In this document: one piece after another, positions 47,967 to 58,933 of the stretch
Numbering within the stretch: the stretch's first letter is position 1
Layout: each line of letters starts with the position of its first letter
From: Calendula officinalis
Taxonomy: Eukaryota > Streptophyta > Magnoliopsida > Asterales > Asteraceae
Length of the DNA stretch: 64,000 bases
NCBI GenBank assembly: GCA_963853835.1
Contig: OY970820.1
Span: 51,332,407-51,396,406 of the forward strand
Reading direction: 5' to 3'
Made by a program: the position numbers and the translations under genes
Notes under the pieces: model-generated
Database searches by the model: none
What the model saw: the letters and a program-made list of their open reading frames with translations, nothing else
Told to the model about the DNA's origin: nothing

Positions 47967-49165
47967 CTAGTTTATATTACGGAAAGTGTTCCTCGCATTC
48001 GCTTCCCTCAAAATCTCAAGATCCTCCCCATCCAATCCTTCCTCACCATGCTTCAAAATGGAAATGGCATTGAGCATTATTTTTCCCTCCTTAGCGGTCT
48101 TGTTCGTCTGTTGTTTCCCCCCCTCAAGTCAACCTTCTCTTTTGACGTCACACCATGGTCGGCCAACATCTTTGCCACTTCATCCATAATCTTCCCCGAT
48201 GATGCTTGCTCCACGACATTCCGTTGTGCTCATTTGGTCTTATCTCTTCCTACCGGTCGACTTGGAGGGGGTGTGTTTCTTCGACTTCATCGAATATGTC
48301 ATCGGGGATGTTGTCGTCCCCAGCATTAAGGTCGATACGCGAAGTATTTGTACGACCATCAGAAACATCCACCGATTGGGAACTACGAGATCGCTTTGAT
48401 TGTTGTTGTTGTTGTTCTTGTTGTTTTTGTTGCTCATGTGCAGTAATTGCGCCTAACCATTTTGGATCATTTTTTACAACCAACCACTGCATTTCTTGCT
48501 CAAAACCATTACAGCCACCAGCTTTGTATTATAGCCTTGGTGCTTCCATAACATCAAAATCACTCTGCCAGCTCCGTTTTTCAGACATAAACTTGTTGTA
48601 GATACCGTTAAACTTTGTTAAAGTGGTGACTAGTTGACGCCACTTCCCAGAAAGTGCTTCGTGGTTTCGGTACACTGGGCGCCCCATGAGCTCGTGAAAT
48701 ATTTTGGACGCAGCCTCCAATAACCCTTTCGTTTTCTTGCGATTCTCATCCTTTGGGTCTTTTGAAACGGCACACCAAGATTTACACAAAGTGACTTTTT
48801 CTTTAGTGGTCCAAGTCATTGGACCGTTAGAATCAACAACTATTTTCTCCTTGTCTTTCCCCTTTGCTTTCTTTTTTGCTTTGCTACCGCCAGCCTCTGT
48901 TTGGTGGAATTGTGTACTTTGAAATTGTGCATTTTGAAATTGATTTTGTTGAAACTGAGTTGGTTGGAATTGAGGGTTTTGAAATTGTGGGTTTTGAAAT
49001 TGTGGGTTTTGCTATTGTGGTGGAATGGGAGATCCTGTGTTGAGTATATTAAAATATGGCTCGAACGCCGCAAATCCAACGGACTTGTTGGCATTGGGGT
49101 TTCTAGGGCTCGATTCGGACGAACTTTGGTTGGAATCCGTTTGTGTTTGAAATAGGATTGTAGAG
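47967..49165 (-). pseudogene. Myb/SANT-like Harbinger-associated protein, decayed
   Basis: On the minus strand: a Gln/Asn/Phe-rich N-terminus with reiterated FQNPQFQ, then a Myb/SANT-like domain (MTWTTKEKVTLCKSW, later LSGKWRQLVTTLTKFNGIY), a poly-Gln stretch and basic KRSRSS segment, and a C-terminal helix (SSGKIMDEVAKMLADHG). This order matches the plant proteins with a Myb-like plus NAM-associated C-terminal domain that expanded from PIF/Harbinger transposon ORF1. No ATG opens the frame. There is a stop in the N-terminal repeat (near 49013), another after the Myb domain (48529-48531), and a frameshift near 48260. The last frame ends at TAG 47967-47969. Confidence 0.72.
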
Positions 49166-49799
49166 AGTATGGTTGTGTAAAGATTGTGTGGTTGTGGTTG
49201 TGTAAAAAAGTGATGTATTATGGTATGTATATATAGGGAAAAAAATAAATAATTTTTTTTATACTCAAACGGTCATATGACCGTTACCCCCTCGATCAAC
49301 TCCCCAACGGTCAAAAAATCATACCCTCCACCCCGTTAACATGCGTTGCCGTGCCCACGCCTCTCCACCACCACACCCCACGCTGTGTAGGGGACGGTGT
49401 TCCCCGCTCCTTAACGTCGTGACCAACGAGCCACCTCATCACCACGGTAACGGCAAAAGCCCCATACCGTTTAGCCTAAAGGAGAATTGTTTAACTGATA
49501 ATTAGAAGGGGTTTATAAATTTCACACTACAATTCTTCTTTTTTTCTTATTTCTTTTCTTATTGAAGGCTTCATAAATATAAGTTTAGAATTTTAAAAAT
49601 TTATGTGTTACATTACATAAATGGTCTAAACTTTTTTTTTGTTGTATACTCATATTTGAATTAATTAATATATATAAATTATTATATTGTTTCGTAGATG
49701 AACTTAAATAAAATTGATTATATGTAAATTTATTCACATTGTATATTAATTGATTTAATGAACTTTTACCTTGTACATTTTTATCAAAAACTATACAAA
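49166..49799. other. Spacer upstream of the Myb-like pseudogene
   Basis: A TATA-like run (tatgtatatatagg, 49223-49236) is the likely old promoter. A GC-richer block at 49270-49480 is followed by AT-rich sequence. No gene. Confidence 0.5.
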
Positions 49800-49969
49800 T
49801 TAATAAAAGGAAAATGATAATGACAGCCCTTATGACTGTCATTAAGAAGACAAAATTACAAAAGACAACCCCTGAATTTTAGGAATAAAACTTTTTTAAT
49901 CAATGTACAAGTTTTTTATGCATGTTAGTGACAGCCCTAAGGACTGTCATTAACAAAACCTTTAATAAA
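49800..49969. mobile_element. hAT-like MITE, copy 2
   Basis: 154 bp (49808-49961) from aggaaaatgataatgaca to the complement ending aacaaaacct, with perfect 8-bp TSD ttaataaa at 49800-49807 and 49962-49969. Confidence 0.85.
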
Positions 49970-50657
49970 TATGCAGTGAATTGTGAAAAATTAGTTCCAT
50001 AATAATTGAAAACTGGTAAACTGATGTCTCCAATTGACTAGAACCAAATTAGGATTCATTTCAATCTCATAACATTGAGCATATTGGCATTTCATTTTAA
50101 AAGTCCATTATTTTGGACGTGGGAAACGGTTCACGAATTAAGTTATGGTATGATGTTTAGCTCGATAATGGTATTGCGTTAACGATTAATTTCTTAAATT
50201 ATATACTTTAGAGACCAAAAATATAGTTTGCAAATTCTCATTATTTCCAGATTTTCTCGATCAAAACTTAGACGGGTGCCAACGGGCACCGTCCCTTTGC
50301 CGCCATTTCTCGCCGGTTTGGTGGCACCGTTGGCACCGTTCCGCCAGTGCCACCACCAGTTTACTTTCACCGCTTTGGAGACGGGGATGGAGGGTGGCGC
50401 CGGTTTGTTGGGTGGGTCCGAAGGGGTATTTTGTGTGTGTGTGTGTGTTTTGTAATGGTGGGTCCCAAAAAATTAAAGGGAAGTGGTATTGTTGGCATGG
50501 TTACGTCAGTTTAGTGTCGGTTGGAGGGTGAGCTGACGTGGCGCTGATTTGGCAACAACTGACGGTATCAGTTTGTCAAACCATTGGGAGCGGTCTTATG
50601 TTTCAAAGCTAGATTCAGTTTCGGTATCAAATATATAACGATGAGTCAGGAGAATAA
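49970..50657. other. Spacer with GC-rich block
   Basis: No gene. 50260-50430 is GC-rich with repeated ggcaccg and a short (gt)n at 50434-50449. The 75-codon frame at 50228-50455 is low complexity and unlikely to be real. The end (ccattgggagcggtctta, near 50580) resembles a Harbinger-type terminus. Confidence 0.45.
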
Positions 50658-50841
50658 TACTCCATTCATCCCGCATGAAGCATCCACTAGACAAGATGTA
50701 TACAGTTTTAGGAAAGTGTAATCATTACATTGTTTACCAATAGAACTCGTATCAGCCCACTTATAAATGGATTGATTTGTCGTTATTTGGAAATGGACAT
50801 TTAATTTGGGACAAACAAAAATAATAATAGCAGAGGGAGTA
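50658..50841. mobile_element. Degenerate Stowaway-like MITE
   Basis: 180 bp between TA dinucleotides, starting ctccattcatccc and ending gcagagggag; similar to Stowaway ends but with several mismatches. Confidence 0.55.
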
Positions 50842-50872
50842 GCAAGATTTCACTACCTAATACTCATGGTGG

Positions 50873-51282
50873 AGCAAGCTTAGAGCTGTCAAAACTAGCA
50901 CGACACGACAAAATACACGAAACAAAATGAAATTGGGACGAAATCGAAATTTGAATTCTTGTTCGTGTCTTGTAAAACAAACACGAAGTCGTGTCGTGTT
51001 CGTGTTCAGAGATTAACACGAATTGACACGATAGTTATGATTTTGGGAACATTTAGAAATTTATATTATATTTTTGTCGTGTTTGTCGTGTTTTTAGCAT
51101 ATAGTAAATAAAAATTTGATATATTTGTTATCTATCTCGTGTTTGTCATGTTTATCATTTTTTAATCGTGTCGTGTTCGTGTTAGCAAAATAAAACACGA
51201 CTTCGTGTCGCGTTGAACGAATTCATGTCGTGTTACCCAAAAATACAAAACAATAGCACGATTTGACAGCCCTAAGCAAACT
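50873..51282. mobile_element. hAT-type MITE rich in cgtgtcgtg motifs
   Basis: 394 bp (50881-51274) from tagagctgtcaaa to tttgacagcccta. Flanking 8-mers agcaagct and agcaaact differ by one base. The inside is an imperfect hairpin of acgac/gtcgt repeats. No coding capacity. Confidence 0.8.
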
Positions 51283-51619
51283 ACACAACACACAATAGTG
51301 TTTTGATCTTTGCATCACAAAAATTACTCTGCACACCACAAGCAATATTTTGCTATCCTTATATAATTTACTTTAAATATTGTACGCTATAACGCATGAA
51401 GTAGTTAATATGATGTAAAAATCACCTCAAACTAAACCGACCTAAATATGAACACATATGCAGTTTCAATAACCTTTACTTGTGTCTCACAGTTAATCAC
51501 AACACATAAATATAAACGTCCATAAAGTTACTACAACCACCTTTTAAAACTTACAACAATAAACAACAAAGCTCAAAAAGTACACTAACCACCATCCTTA
51601 AAACCAAATAAAAACATAC
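51283..51619. other. Spacer, probably OBE1 3' UTR in part
   Basis: AT-rich, no gene. The part next to 51620 probably holds the OBE1 3' UTR and poly(A) site. Confidence 0.5.
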
Positions 51620-54080
51620 TCAACCAGAACCATCTCCTTTAGAAGGAGCACTATACATATTCTTGAGCAAATCTTGAATCTTATTATACATCATCACCTG
51701 AGAAGGCTCACGCTCACGTTCACTACCACCACGTGAACCACTTTCTTGTAATTTCATTTTCTCAAATAAATAATGTTTTTCAGCTTCTGCTTCATGCAAC
51801 CGTTGCTTTAAATACCTACTCGCATAATCTTCTTCTGATTTTTCAGCTTTTGCAAGTGCGATTGATTGCAACCTTTCAGCTTCTTGTCTAGCTTCACTTG
51901 CTTTAAGGTCAAACATTTCGGCTTCTGCTTGTTTCAGTCTCACTATGCTTTCCAGCTCATCGATTTGTTGTTTTTTCTTTTGGCGTTCGAGTTTGAGTGA
52001 TGATACTTCACGGGCTTTTTCTTTGAGTTCTTGGTCACATGATTCTAAGGCTAAACGGGCTTTTTTTGTGATGCGGACTTTTTCTTCTTCTACCATTTCC
52101 ATCTTTTTTATTGCTTCTTGGACTACGTCTGCTATTCGGTTGAATGCTTCTTGTGGGGCCATTAAACGGTTCTCGTTGACTTCTTGATGCTTTGTGGGGT
52201 CCATGTCAAACTCTACAAAATAAAGTTCTTAAAATAACATCACATATTTAAAGGGTTAGATATTAATGATAAAGTAAAAAAAAGGCCAAAATGTATTTTA
52301 GTACCTTAAACTATTAAAGATGCAACATGGTACCCTAAACTTGACAAAATTGTAGATTTAGTACCATAACTCACTAATTTGGTCTTGTTTTCTCACTTGA
52401 TTTGCTTCTAACATCAATATATTGAAATGAACGTATATTTTTTGGTCCGTCAAAAGCTCAAGCAAAAGTAAGTGCAGTAAGGTGTTATAAAAATCGGTCT
52501 GGGCGGTTATCGGCGGCAAACCTAGTAATTGGTCAAAATTGGTCAAAGTCAACGAAAGTCAAAGTTAAAAATTTTAAAAATCAAATTTTAGGGTTCTTAT
52601 TGATTAATTTAGTTATTTTGTTACGGACTTGAGGTTTTTATTTTGTACATTGTCAAGTTTTTTGCATGGTTATTGACTAATTAGTTATTTTGTTAGGATA
52701 TTGTTAATATTTATTTATATAAATAAAAATTATTTTGTATTTTATGATACCCGCCTAGAAACCGATTAATCGCCGCCGAGACCGATTAATCGCTTAAAGG
52801 TGGTCAACCGCCTAGGCACCGCCGGCCGATTTTTACAACCTTGCCAATAAGAAAACGAGATCACATTAATAAGTCGGGATACTATATTAACTATATTGTC
52901 AAGTTCATGGTAGTATGTTGCACCTTTAATAGTTCAGGGTAGTAAAGGACCTTGTCAGCCAAGTTCAGGTACTAAAATGCATTTTGGCATATAAAAATTT
53001 ACCTTGAAAAAAGGACAATATTGCTTTAGAAGCAATCGATTCAGCCACCCCACTTTTCAACTTCTCCACAAGCTCTCCACATTTCCAATACAATTTTCTC
53101 CCTCTCGGTTCTTCACTCCTTTGAAAAATCCTACTCACATATTCAACTTCTCTAACCAACGCTTCGCGGTCCCACAACGGTGCACAATGATGAAAAACAT
53201 CCTTAACCCAACCAAACAGCTCAGACGTCCTCAAACACGCTCTACACCTAAACAACATTTCACCCGAATTCCCACCGTTTAAAGCGGGTCCCACCCCAAT
53301 TTGCGCATTATGTATAGCACAATCTGTATGCGTCCAGTGTGAACAAGAATCACAACCTATCCATCTACACGTATTTACTTCAAAATCAAATTTACTACAT
53401 ATCACACACATGCACAGGTTACAAAAACCGTTTCTTTTAGCACAAATTTCACAAGTGCAATTGTCGACTGGAATTTGGTGCCCGCATGCTATGTTTCTGC
53501 ATCTTTTGTATAGAAAGATTTCGATTAGAGAAGATTGGGTGAGACTGACAGTTGGATGTAGAAATGCTTGAATTCCAGTTTTGATTGCTACTAGGATTTC
53601 TAACTGTCCTCTGTGTGCGTTCACAAGTGTTGTTTCGGTTAAATCGGTTCGGGTTAAAACCGTTTTTTGAAGGAAAATGTATTCTTCTCTATGTTGGTGA
53701 CCACCCATTCCTTCGATTAAACCGCGAAGTTCGTTTTTTAAATTGTTAATAAAATCATTGGGCAGATGATTCATTCGTTCTGCAATTGTGTCAACTCGTT
53801 CTTTAGATATGTCTCTGAGAGATATTTTGTCTGAGGTTGATATGTGGCGGATTACAGAGTGGTCTGCAGAACCGTTGATGTTGGTGGTGGTGGTGGTGGT
53901 TTTTTCTCTTTCTAGTTGTTTGGAGAGTGTTAAAGCATCGGATGTGGGCCAGGTGTCACGTGAGCTGGCACTTTCGGTTGGTGAGTCTCGGATTTGGTCA
54001 GAATTTGAGCCGTCTGCTGGAACAAGGGAGAGTGATGTGTGCAGGACTCCAGAACGTGGTTGCTGACGTGGAGGTAACAT
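51620..54080 (-). CDS. OBE1: OBERON-type PHD-finger protein
   Basis: Coding exons 54080-53003 and 52212-51620 (1,671 nt, 556 residues; Arabidopsis OBE1 about 566). Junctions TTTCAAG|GTAAAT and ttgtag|AGTTTG splice in phase. The start MLPPRQQPRSG matches the family, and an in-frame TAA (54089-54087) lies just upstream. Domains: Ser-rich N-terminus, helical region (ISKERVDTIAERMNHLP), the cysteine-rich PHD finger (about residues 195-285: CRNIACG, CTCEICAKRNGFCNLC, CDSCSHWTHTDC, CRAC), then a C-terminal coiled coil (SSLKLERQKKKQQIDELE). OBERON proteins read histone methylation and act in meristem and root initiation with auxin response (known from the family). OBE1 and OBE2 cannot be separated here. 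Intact. Confidence 0.95.
52285..52988. mobile_element. Foldback MITE in the OBE1 intron, with a second one nested
   Basis: Terminal inverted repeats of about 130 bp (gccaaaatgtattttagtacc and its complement) bound 704 bp of the 790-bp intron. Inside, 52480-52845 has its own inverted ends (gttataaaaatcgg and ccgatttttacaac), so it looks like a nested MITE. No coding capacity. Confidence 0.75.
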
Positions 54081-54089
54081 GTTTGGTTA

Positions 54090-54800
54090 CTGAAATAATA
54101 CCCAAAAGAAGATATTAAATGTCAGAAACAAAACAAGGAAAAACCTCACATAAATCTTACTAAAAAGGACACTTGGAATTACTGAAGTTTAAACTATAAG
54201 AGAAATCATGTACTTATAACCTAGCAATTTTGCCTGAAAATAAGTGCAAATAAAGATGGAAAGTTAACTACAATAAGCACCCAAATATTTCCTTTTTTAT
54301 CTTCATAAAATTAAAACCCCTAAATTTCGAAATCTCTGCAAAAGCGTACAGATGTCTCATTATAGTAATTCTAGCAAAATCAGTTGACTTTCTAACTCAA
54401 AGAACTTCATTTTCAACTCCTTACCTCTAAAATTAACTGGATTCTATGTTGTCAAACAAAGCCTTATGCTAAAACAACGATTTGCTGTTCGAATCGGACA
54501 AAACTAATACAGAAGAAAACAAAATAACAAGGTCTAAAGCTTTTAATTTAGGTTAAAGTACAGCATACACAACTAGAATTTGAAACTTAACAACGAATCG
54601 AAATGAAATTATACTCACCAGAAAACAAAATTTCTCGAAATGTAATTTATCAAAAGCCTTCAAAATCAAGTCAATGGAGAGAGAGAAACCTTTTAATTGT
54701 AGATCTCTCTCCCTCTTCTGCTTTCGTAATTCTTTCAATTTAAGACCGATCAAAACCCTAATCCGATGTTGTTGCGTTGTACACACAGAAAGAAGCCGAT
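54090..54800 (-). promoter_or_regulatory. OBE1 5' UTR exon and UTR intron
   Basis: A consensus donor (TTTCTG|GTGAGTAT) ends a leader exon at 54619, and an acceptor (ttatttcag) at 54091-54090 opens the coding exon 9 nt before the ATG. The intron is thus 54090-54618. The leader exon, up to about 54800, has tctctctc tracts typical of plant 5' UTRs. No ORF is needed to explain it. Confidence 0.6.
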
Positions 54801-55065
54801 CGTTTTCTCTTCAACTATTTTTTTTTTTGGAGTCGTCGCACTAGTGTTCGATGCATTGACCGGTTCAACCGGTCATTATCTGGGCCGCCTGATGTTTTAA
54901 AATTTTATCGACCGTTCTTTTGACTTATTTCGGTAGCGGACTATTAACCTCCACAACTATCTGTTTATTCCAATAGGCGCCCCCTAAACTATAGCTTAAT
55001 AACATTTTGACCCCTGTGAAAATTTCCCTTAAAAATAGGTTCAGTCCCTCGTCAAGGATAAACAA
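54801..55065. promoter_or_regulatory. Shared upstream region of OBE1 and the PPR gene
   Basis: About 265 bp separate the inferred OBE1 leader (minus) and the PPR ATG (plus), a possible bidirectional promoter. No clear TATA box is seen on either strand. Confidence 0.45.
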
Positions 55066-56493
55066 ATGGGAATCAGGTCGACACACGCATTCCTTATAAA
55101 GTCTTCACTACAATCCAACAATTTCATCATTGCCAAGCTCCTTCGTAAATTCTCTTTGGATTCTTCTGACAATTTGCGTAATGCACGCAACCTGTTCGAC
55201 GAATTGCCAAGTCCAGACACGTTTCTTTGGAACACCATGATCAGAGCTTACTTGAATTCCGAAAACTATGCCGAGTGTCTGTTTTTATTTCTCCGGTTAC
55301 GTCGTCAAGATCACCTCTTTATAGATAGTTTCAGCTTGTCTCTTGTGGTTCAAGCGTGTGGGAGATCGGGTTTCGTTAAAAATGGTCAAACGATACATTC
55401 CCAGGTACTGAAACATGGGTTTGATACCGATTTATTTGTCCAGACGGGTTTGACTGAAATGTACGTGAAATTCGGGTGGATAAAGTTTGCAAGGAAGGTC
55501 TTTGGTGAAATGAAAGATCCAGATTTGGTTTCATATAATGTACTGTTGGCAGAGTATGTGAGAATCGGTGAAATTGGTTTCGCACGCCAACTGTTTGATA
55601 AAATGCCTCAAAGAGATTTAGTCTCATGGAATACCATGATTCATGGTTATTCGAATAACAGCCTCTCTCACGAGGCCTTAAGACTCTTTCATGAGATGCA
55701 GTTGACTAAATTTGTACCTGACAATATAACAATTATCAGTGTATTATCCGCATGTGGAGATTTAGGTGCTTTAAATACAGGCAAAATGGTTCATAATTAT
55801 ATCGATAAAAACCAAAAAATAGACATAAAGCTGGCAACTTCCATAGTCAACATGTATGCAAAGTGTGGGGATATAAACAATGCATCCAAGATTTTTAACA
55901 AAATGACAAAAAAAGATGTGTATTTATGGAGTGTAATGATCATGGGGCTTGCAAACCATGGATATGGGCAAATTGCACTCGATCATTTCCACAATATGAT
56001 TAACGAAGGAATTAAACCAAACAGTATCACTTTTATAGGCGTTTTGACTGCATGTAGTCATATTGGTTTAGTTAATAACGGGTGGAAATACTTTAACTCT
56101 ATGAGTGATGAATATAATCTAACACCAGAAATGGAACATTATGGTTGCATGGTTGATATTCTAAGTCGATCAGGATATTTAAATGCAGCTAGAGATTTAA
56201 TTAAAAATATGCCGTTTGAACCGGATGCAATTATTTGGAGGGCGTTTCTTGGAGCGTGTAAGATTTATAATAATGTTGAACTTGCTGAAGAAGCTAGTAG
56301 CAAAATACTTTCGTTACAAGCTCATGAAGATGGAAATTATGTGCTTTTATCGAATGTATATTCTGAAATTAATAAGTGGGATGAAGTTGTAAATATTAGG
56401 AATAAGATGACGGAAATTAGAATAAAAAAAGTTCCTGGGAGCAGTTCAATTGAGGTTGGGAATGTAGTTCATGATTGTGTTTCTGGTGACTGA
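55066..56493 (+). CDS. PLS-class pentatricopeptide repeat protein with E-type tail
   Basis: Intronless, 475 residues, as usual for plant PPR genes. Start at the first ATG after an in-frame TAG (55036-55038). About nine P, L and S motifs in tandem, for example LWNTMIRAYLNSENYAECLF, VSWNTMIHGYSNNSLSHEAL and DIKLATSIVNMYAKCGDINN; then an E motif (EPDAIIWRAFLGACKIYNNV) ending PGSSSIEVGNVVHDCVSGD. There is no DYW deaminase domain. PLS proteins bind organellar RNA one base per repeat and E-class members assist C-to-U editing (known from the family). No obvious transit peptide: the protein starts almost inside the first repeat, so either the N-terminus is short or targeting is unusual. Intact frame; target unknown. 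Confidence 0.92.
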   Translation: MGIRSTHAFLIKSSLQSNNFIIAKLLRKFSLDSSDNLRNARNLFDELPSPDTFLWNTMIRAYLNSENYAECLFLFLRLRRQDHLFIDSFSLSLVVQACGRSGFVKNGQTIHSQVLKHGFDTDLFVQTGLTEMYVKFGWIKFARKVFGEMKDPDLVSYNVLLAEYVRIGEIGFARQLFDKMPQRDLVSWNTMIHGYSNNSLSHEALRLFHEMQLTKFVPDNITIISVLSACGDLGALNTGKMVHNYIDKNQKIDIKLATSIVNMYAKCGDINNASKIFNKMTKKDVYLWSVMIMGLANHGYGQIALDHFHNMINEGIKPNSITFIGVLTACSHIGLVNNGWKYFNSMSDEYNLTPEMEHYGCMVDILSRSGYLNAARDLIKNMPFEPDAIIWRAFLGACKIYNNVELAEEASSKILSLQAHEDGNYVLLSNVYSEINKWDEVVNIRNKMTEIRIKKVPGSSSIEVGNVVHDCVSGD

Positions 56494-57314
56494 AATTGGA
56501 CCTTGACTTCAGACTTTTGATCTAGTTTCATAGTGAAGCAAAGTATATGTAGAAGAAAATGATAAACATGAGGGTAAGGTTTTTGTATAAGCATATATAT
56601 CTTTGCTAACACACACCATCTAAATATACATCAAGAACTCATAAATACCAGATACCATTAGGCTATAAGCCCTTTGATTTGTACCAGCATATATGTGTGT
56701 TAGATTAATCGTTTATACCTGATCACGGGTTATAGCTAACGTTTTGGTTCCGTATGTTATTATTTAGTAGTTCAAAACTTCAAATTAAAAGGGAATTTGT
56801 TGCAAGTTAACTAACTTTGACTTTGTATTTTTATTGACCAAAGTTAGTGGAGAAAGTGTGAAGATGGCTACCAATCAAGTAGGAGAACGTGGGATTACAT
56901 CTTCCTATTAGCTGTTAATATGTTAGACATTTTAGGTAGAATTTTAAGCCTATATAACTATACAAGTATTCGGGCTGTTTGTTTTTTCCCTCATTAAGTT
57001 CTGTCTGGTTAAAGCGTCCGTCTGTATATATTATGTTTGTCTGTATAAATTACTGCTCTCGTTTGTTTTTTATGTTGAATGAATGATCTTAATAATAAAA
57101 TTTGACAATTTTTCCTTTTTCAGTGTCTCATTATTATAATTAAACATAATTAAGTGGTATATAATTTTAAATTGAAGTTTTTAATATTAAAAATGTTGAT
57201 ATATAAGTAACAAAGTTAAATTTAAAATAAAAAATTTATTTTAAAAGAACAAAATTATAAATTAAACACTTTTTTTACCAGACTATATAGAACATGAGAT
57301 TTTAATTAATATAA
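56494..57314. other. Spacer 3' of the PPR gene
   Basis: Includes the likely PPR 3' UTR. No other gene or clear repeat is seen. Confidence 0.5.
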
Positions 57315-57516
57315 ATTAAATAAGGAAAATGATAATGACAGCCCTAAGGGCTGTCAATAAGAGGCTAAAACATGTATTAAAATTTGTACAATAAACAATA
57401 ACCGACCCCTGTATTTTAAGAATCATCCCCCACTAACAAAAGTACAAACACTTTATGCATCTGACTACCCCTTAATGACAGCCCTAAGGGCTGTCATTAA
57501 CAAAACCCATTAAATA
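57315..57516. mobile_element. hAT-like MITE, copy 3
   Basis: 186 bp (57323-57508), aggaaaatgataatgaca to the complement ending caaaaccc, with perfect 8-bp TSD attaaata at 57315-57322 and 57509-57516. Confidence 0.85.
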
Positions 57517-58029
57517 AATATGAAAAAGATAAAAAAAAAGTTATGACTTAATGGGAAAAGCATCATCCTATGACTTTTTCGGTTAAGTCATGTTTTCCGG
57601 ATTAAGACGTAACCAAACAAACTCCTTACGACTTTACCCATAGAGTTATCTCCCCATTAAGTCAATTAAGTCGAAATCAAACGCCATCTTTAGCTTGTTT
57701 GTTTTATTTCATCATTAAGTTCTGAATATATAAAATGTGTGTCTAGATAAATAAGGTCTGTGTTGAATAAGCAGTTTATAAATAATTTTTATTTGTTTAA
57801 TGTGCTAAATAAAAAGTTTAGTTAATTGTAAATTACAAATGTACCCCTATGTCTAAATATAAGTAAATTTATTTTCTAGATTCTTTTTTCTTTTTAAAAA
57901 GATATTCCCGTTATAATTTTTATATCGTTTATTTAACCAAAATGTCATTATTAACCATTTCACGCATTTTGTTTTTTGATAAAAGCCTATCAAATGGAAC
58001 CAGATTAAAACTCATGATAATGAAACCAA
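57517..58029. other. AT-rich spacer
   Basis: No gene. Several inverted and direct short motifs (taagtcat/atgactta) around 57540-57720 suggest a decayed MITE. Confidence 0.4.
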
Positions 58030-58202
58030 CAAATTATATAAACAAACTAATAACTACTTATATGGACAAATTATAAAAAAACTTACTGCTACGAACAAAA
58101 AATAATAATCACAAAACTACTAATATGGATAAACTATAAAAGAATTTTCTTATAATCACGAAACTACTAATATGGATAAACTATAAAAAAATTGTCTTAC
58201 TT
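58030..58202. repeat. Degenerate tandem repeat of about 48 bp, three units
   Basis: The unit actactaatatggataaact is repeated at about 58113 and 58160, with a more diverged copy near 58048. Confidence 0.75.
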
Positions 58203-58573
58203 CTGTGATCAAATAATAATAATCACAAGGATAAATGCAGAGATGGATGGGTAATTATGTAAAAGTACAGGACACACGTTGGTTAAGTCGCTACTTAATG
58301 GGTAGCACCACATGCTTTGGGCTTTCTACATTAAGTTGTACCTTTTGTCTTAAGTTAAAAACAAACAATAGCGAAATGACTTATTATATTAATCACTCTA
58401 ACCCTTAAGTCTATTAAATCAGAAACAAACACTACCTAAACCCAATAACACAATTAAAATCAGGATATGTTTAGTATAAAAGGGATTTGGAAAATGGAAG
58501 GAGAATAGAAATGGAAAATAAAAATCCATAAAAGTAACCCAAAATTTTTGTCAAATGATTGAAAATTTTGACA

Positions 58574-58756
58574 AGAGTATTAGTATTTAGGCCTACCATT
58601 TAGACCTACTCATAGGCCTACTCATTAGATGAAGACACGTGTCAAAATCAGGGGATAATATTAGGAGAGAGAATTAGTGGAATACACATGTCATCCTATT
58701 AAGTGGGTAGACCTATAAATAGGTCTAAATTGTAGGACTATTTATCATTTCTCTTT
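58574..58756. mobile_element. Foldback MITE
   Basis: Inverted ends of about 70 bp: cattta gacctact... on the left pairs with ...aaataggtctaaattg on the right. No coding capacity; TSD not clear. Confidence 0.65.
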
Positions 58757-58933
58757 TGACAATCCTCATCCAAGAACCTTCGTAAAACATTTCGTTTATG
58801 TATGAAAATATTTATTTATTGTTTTGATTTTAGCAAAAATCCATCACATGTGTTGATAGTAAACACTTGTTTATCATTTTATCCCTACGCGTCATCAAGT
58901 GGATTAAGTGTGAATTATGCTCGAGAACACAAC

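Noticed and set aside
48048..48601. Plus-strand ORFs with poly-Cys/Ser
   Set aside because: They are antisense translations of the poly-Gln stretch and flanks of the Myb-like pseudogene.
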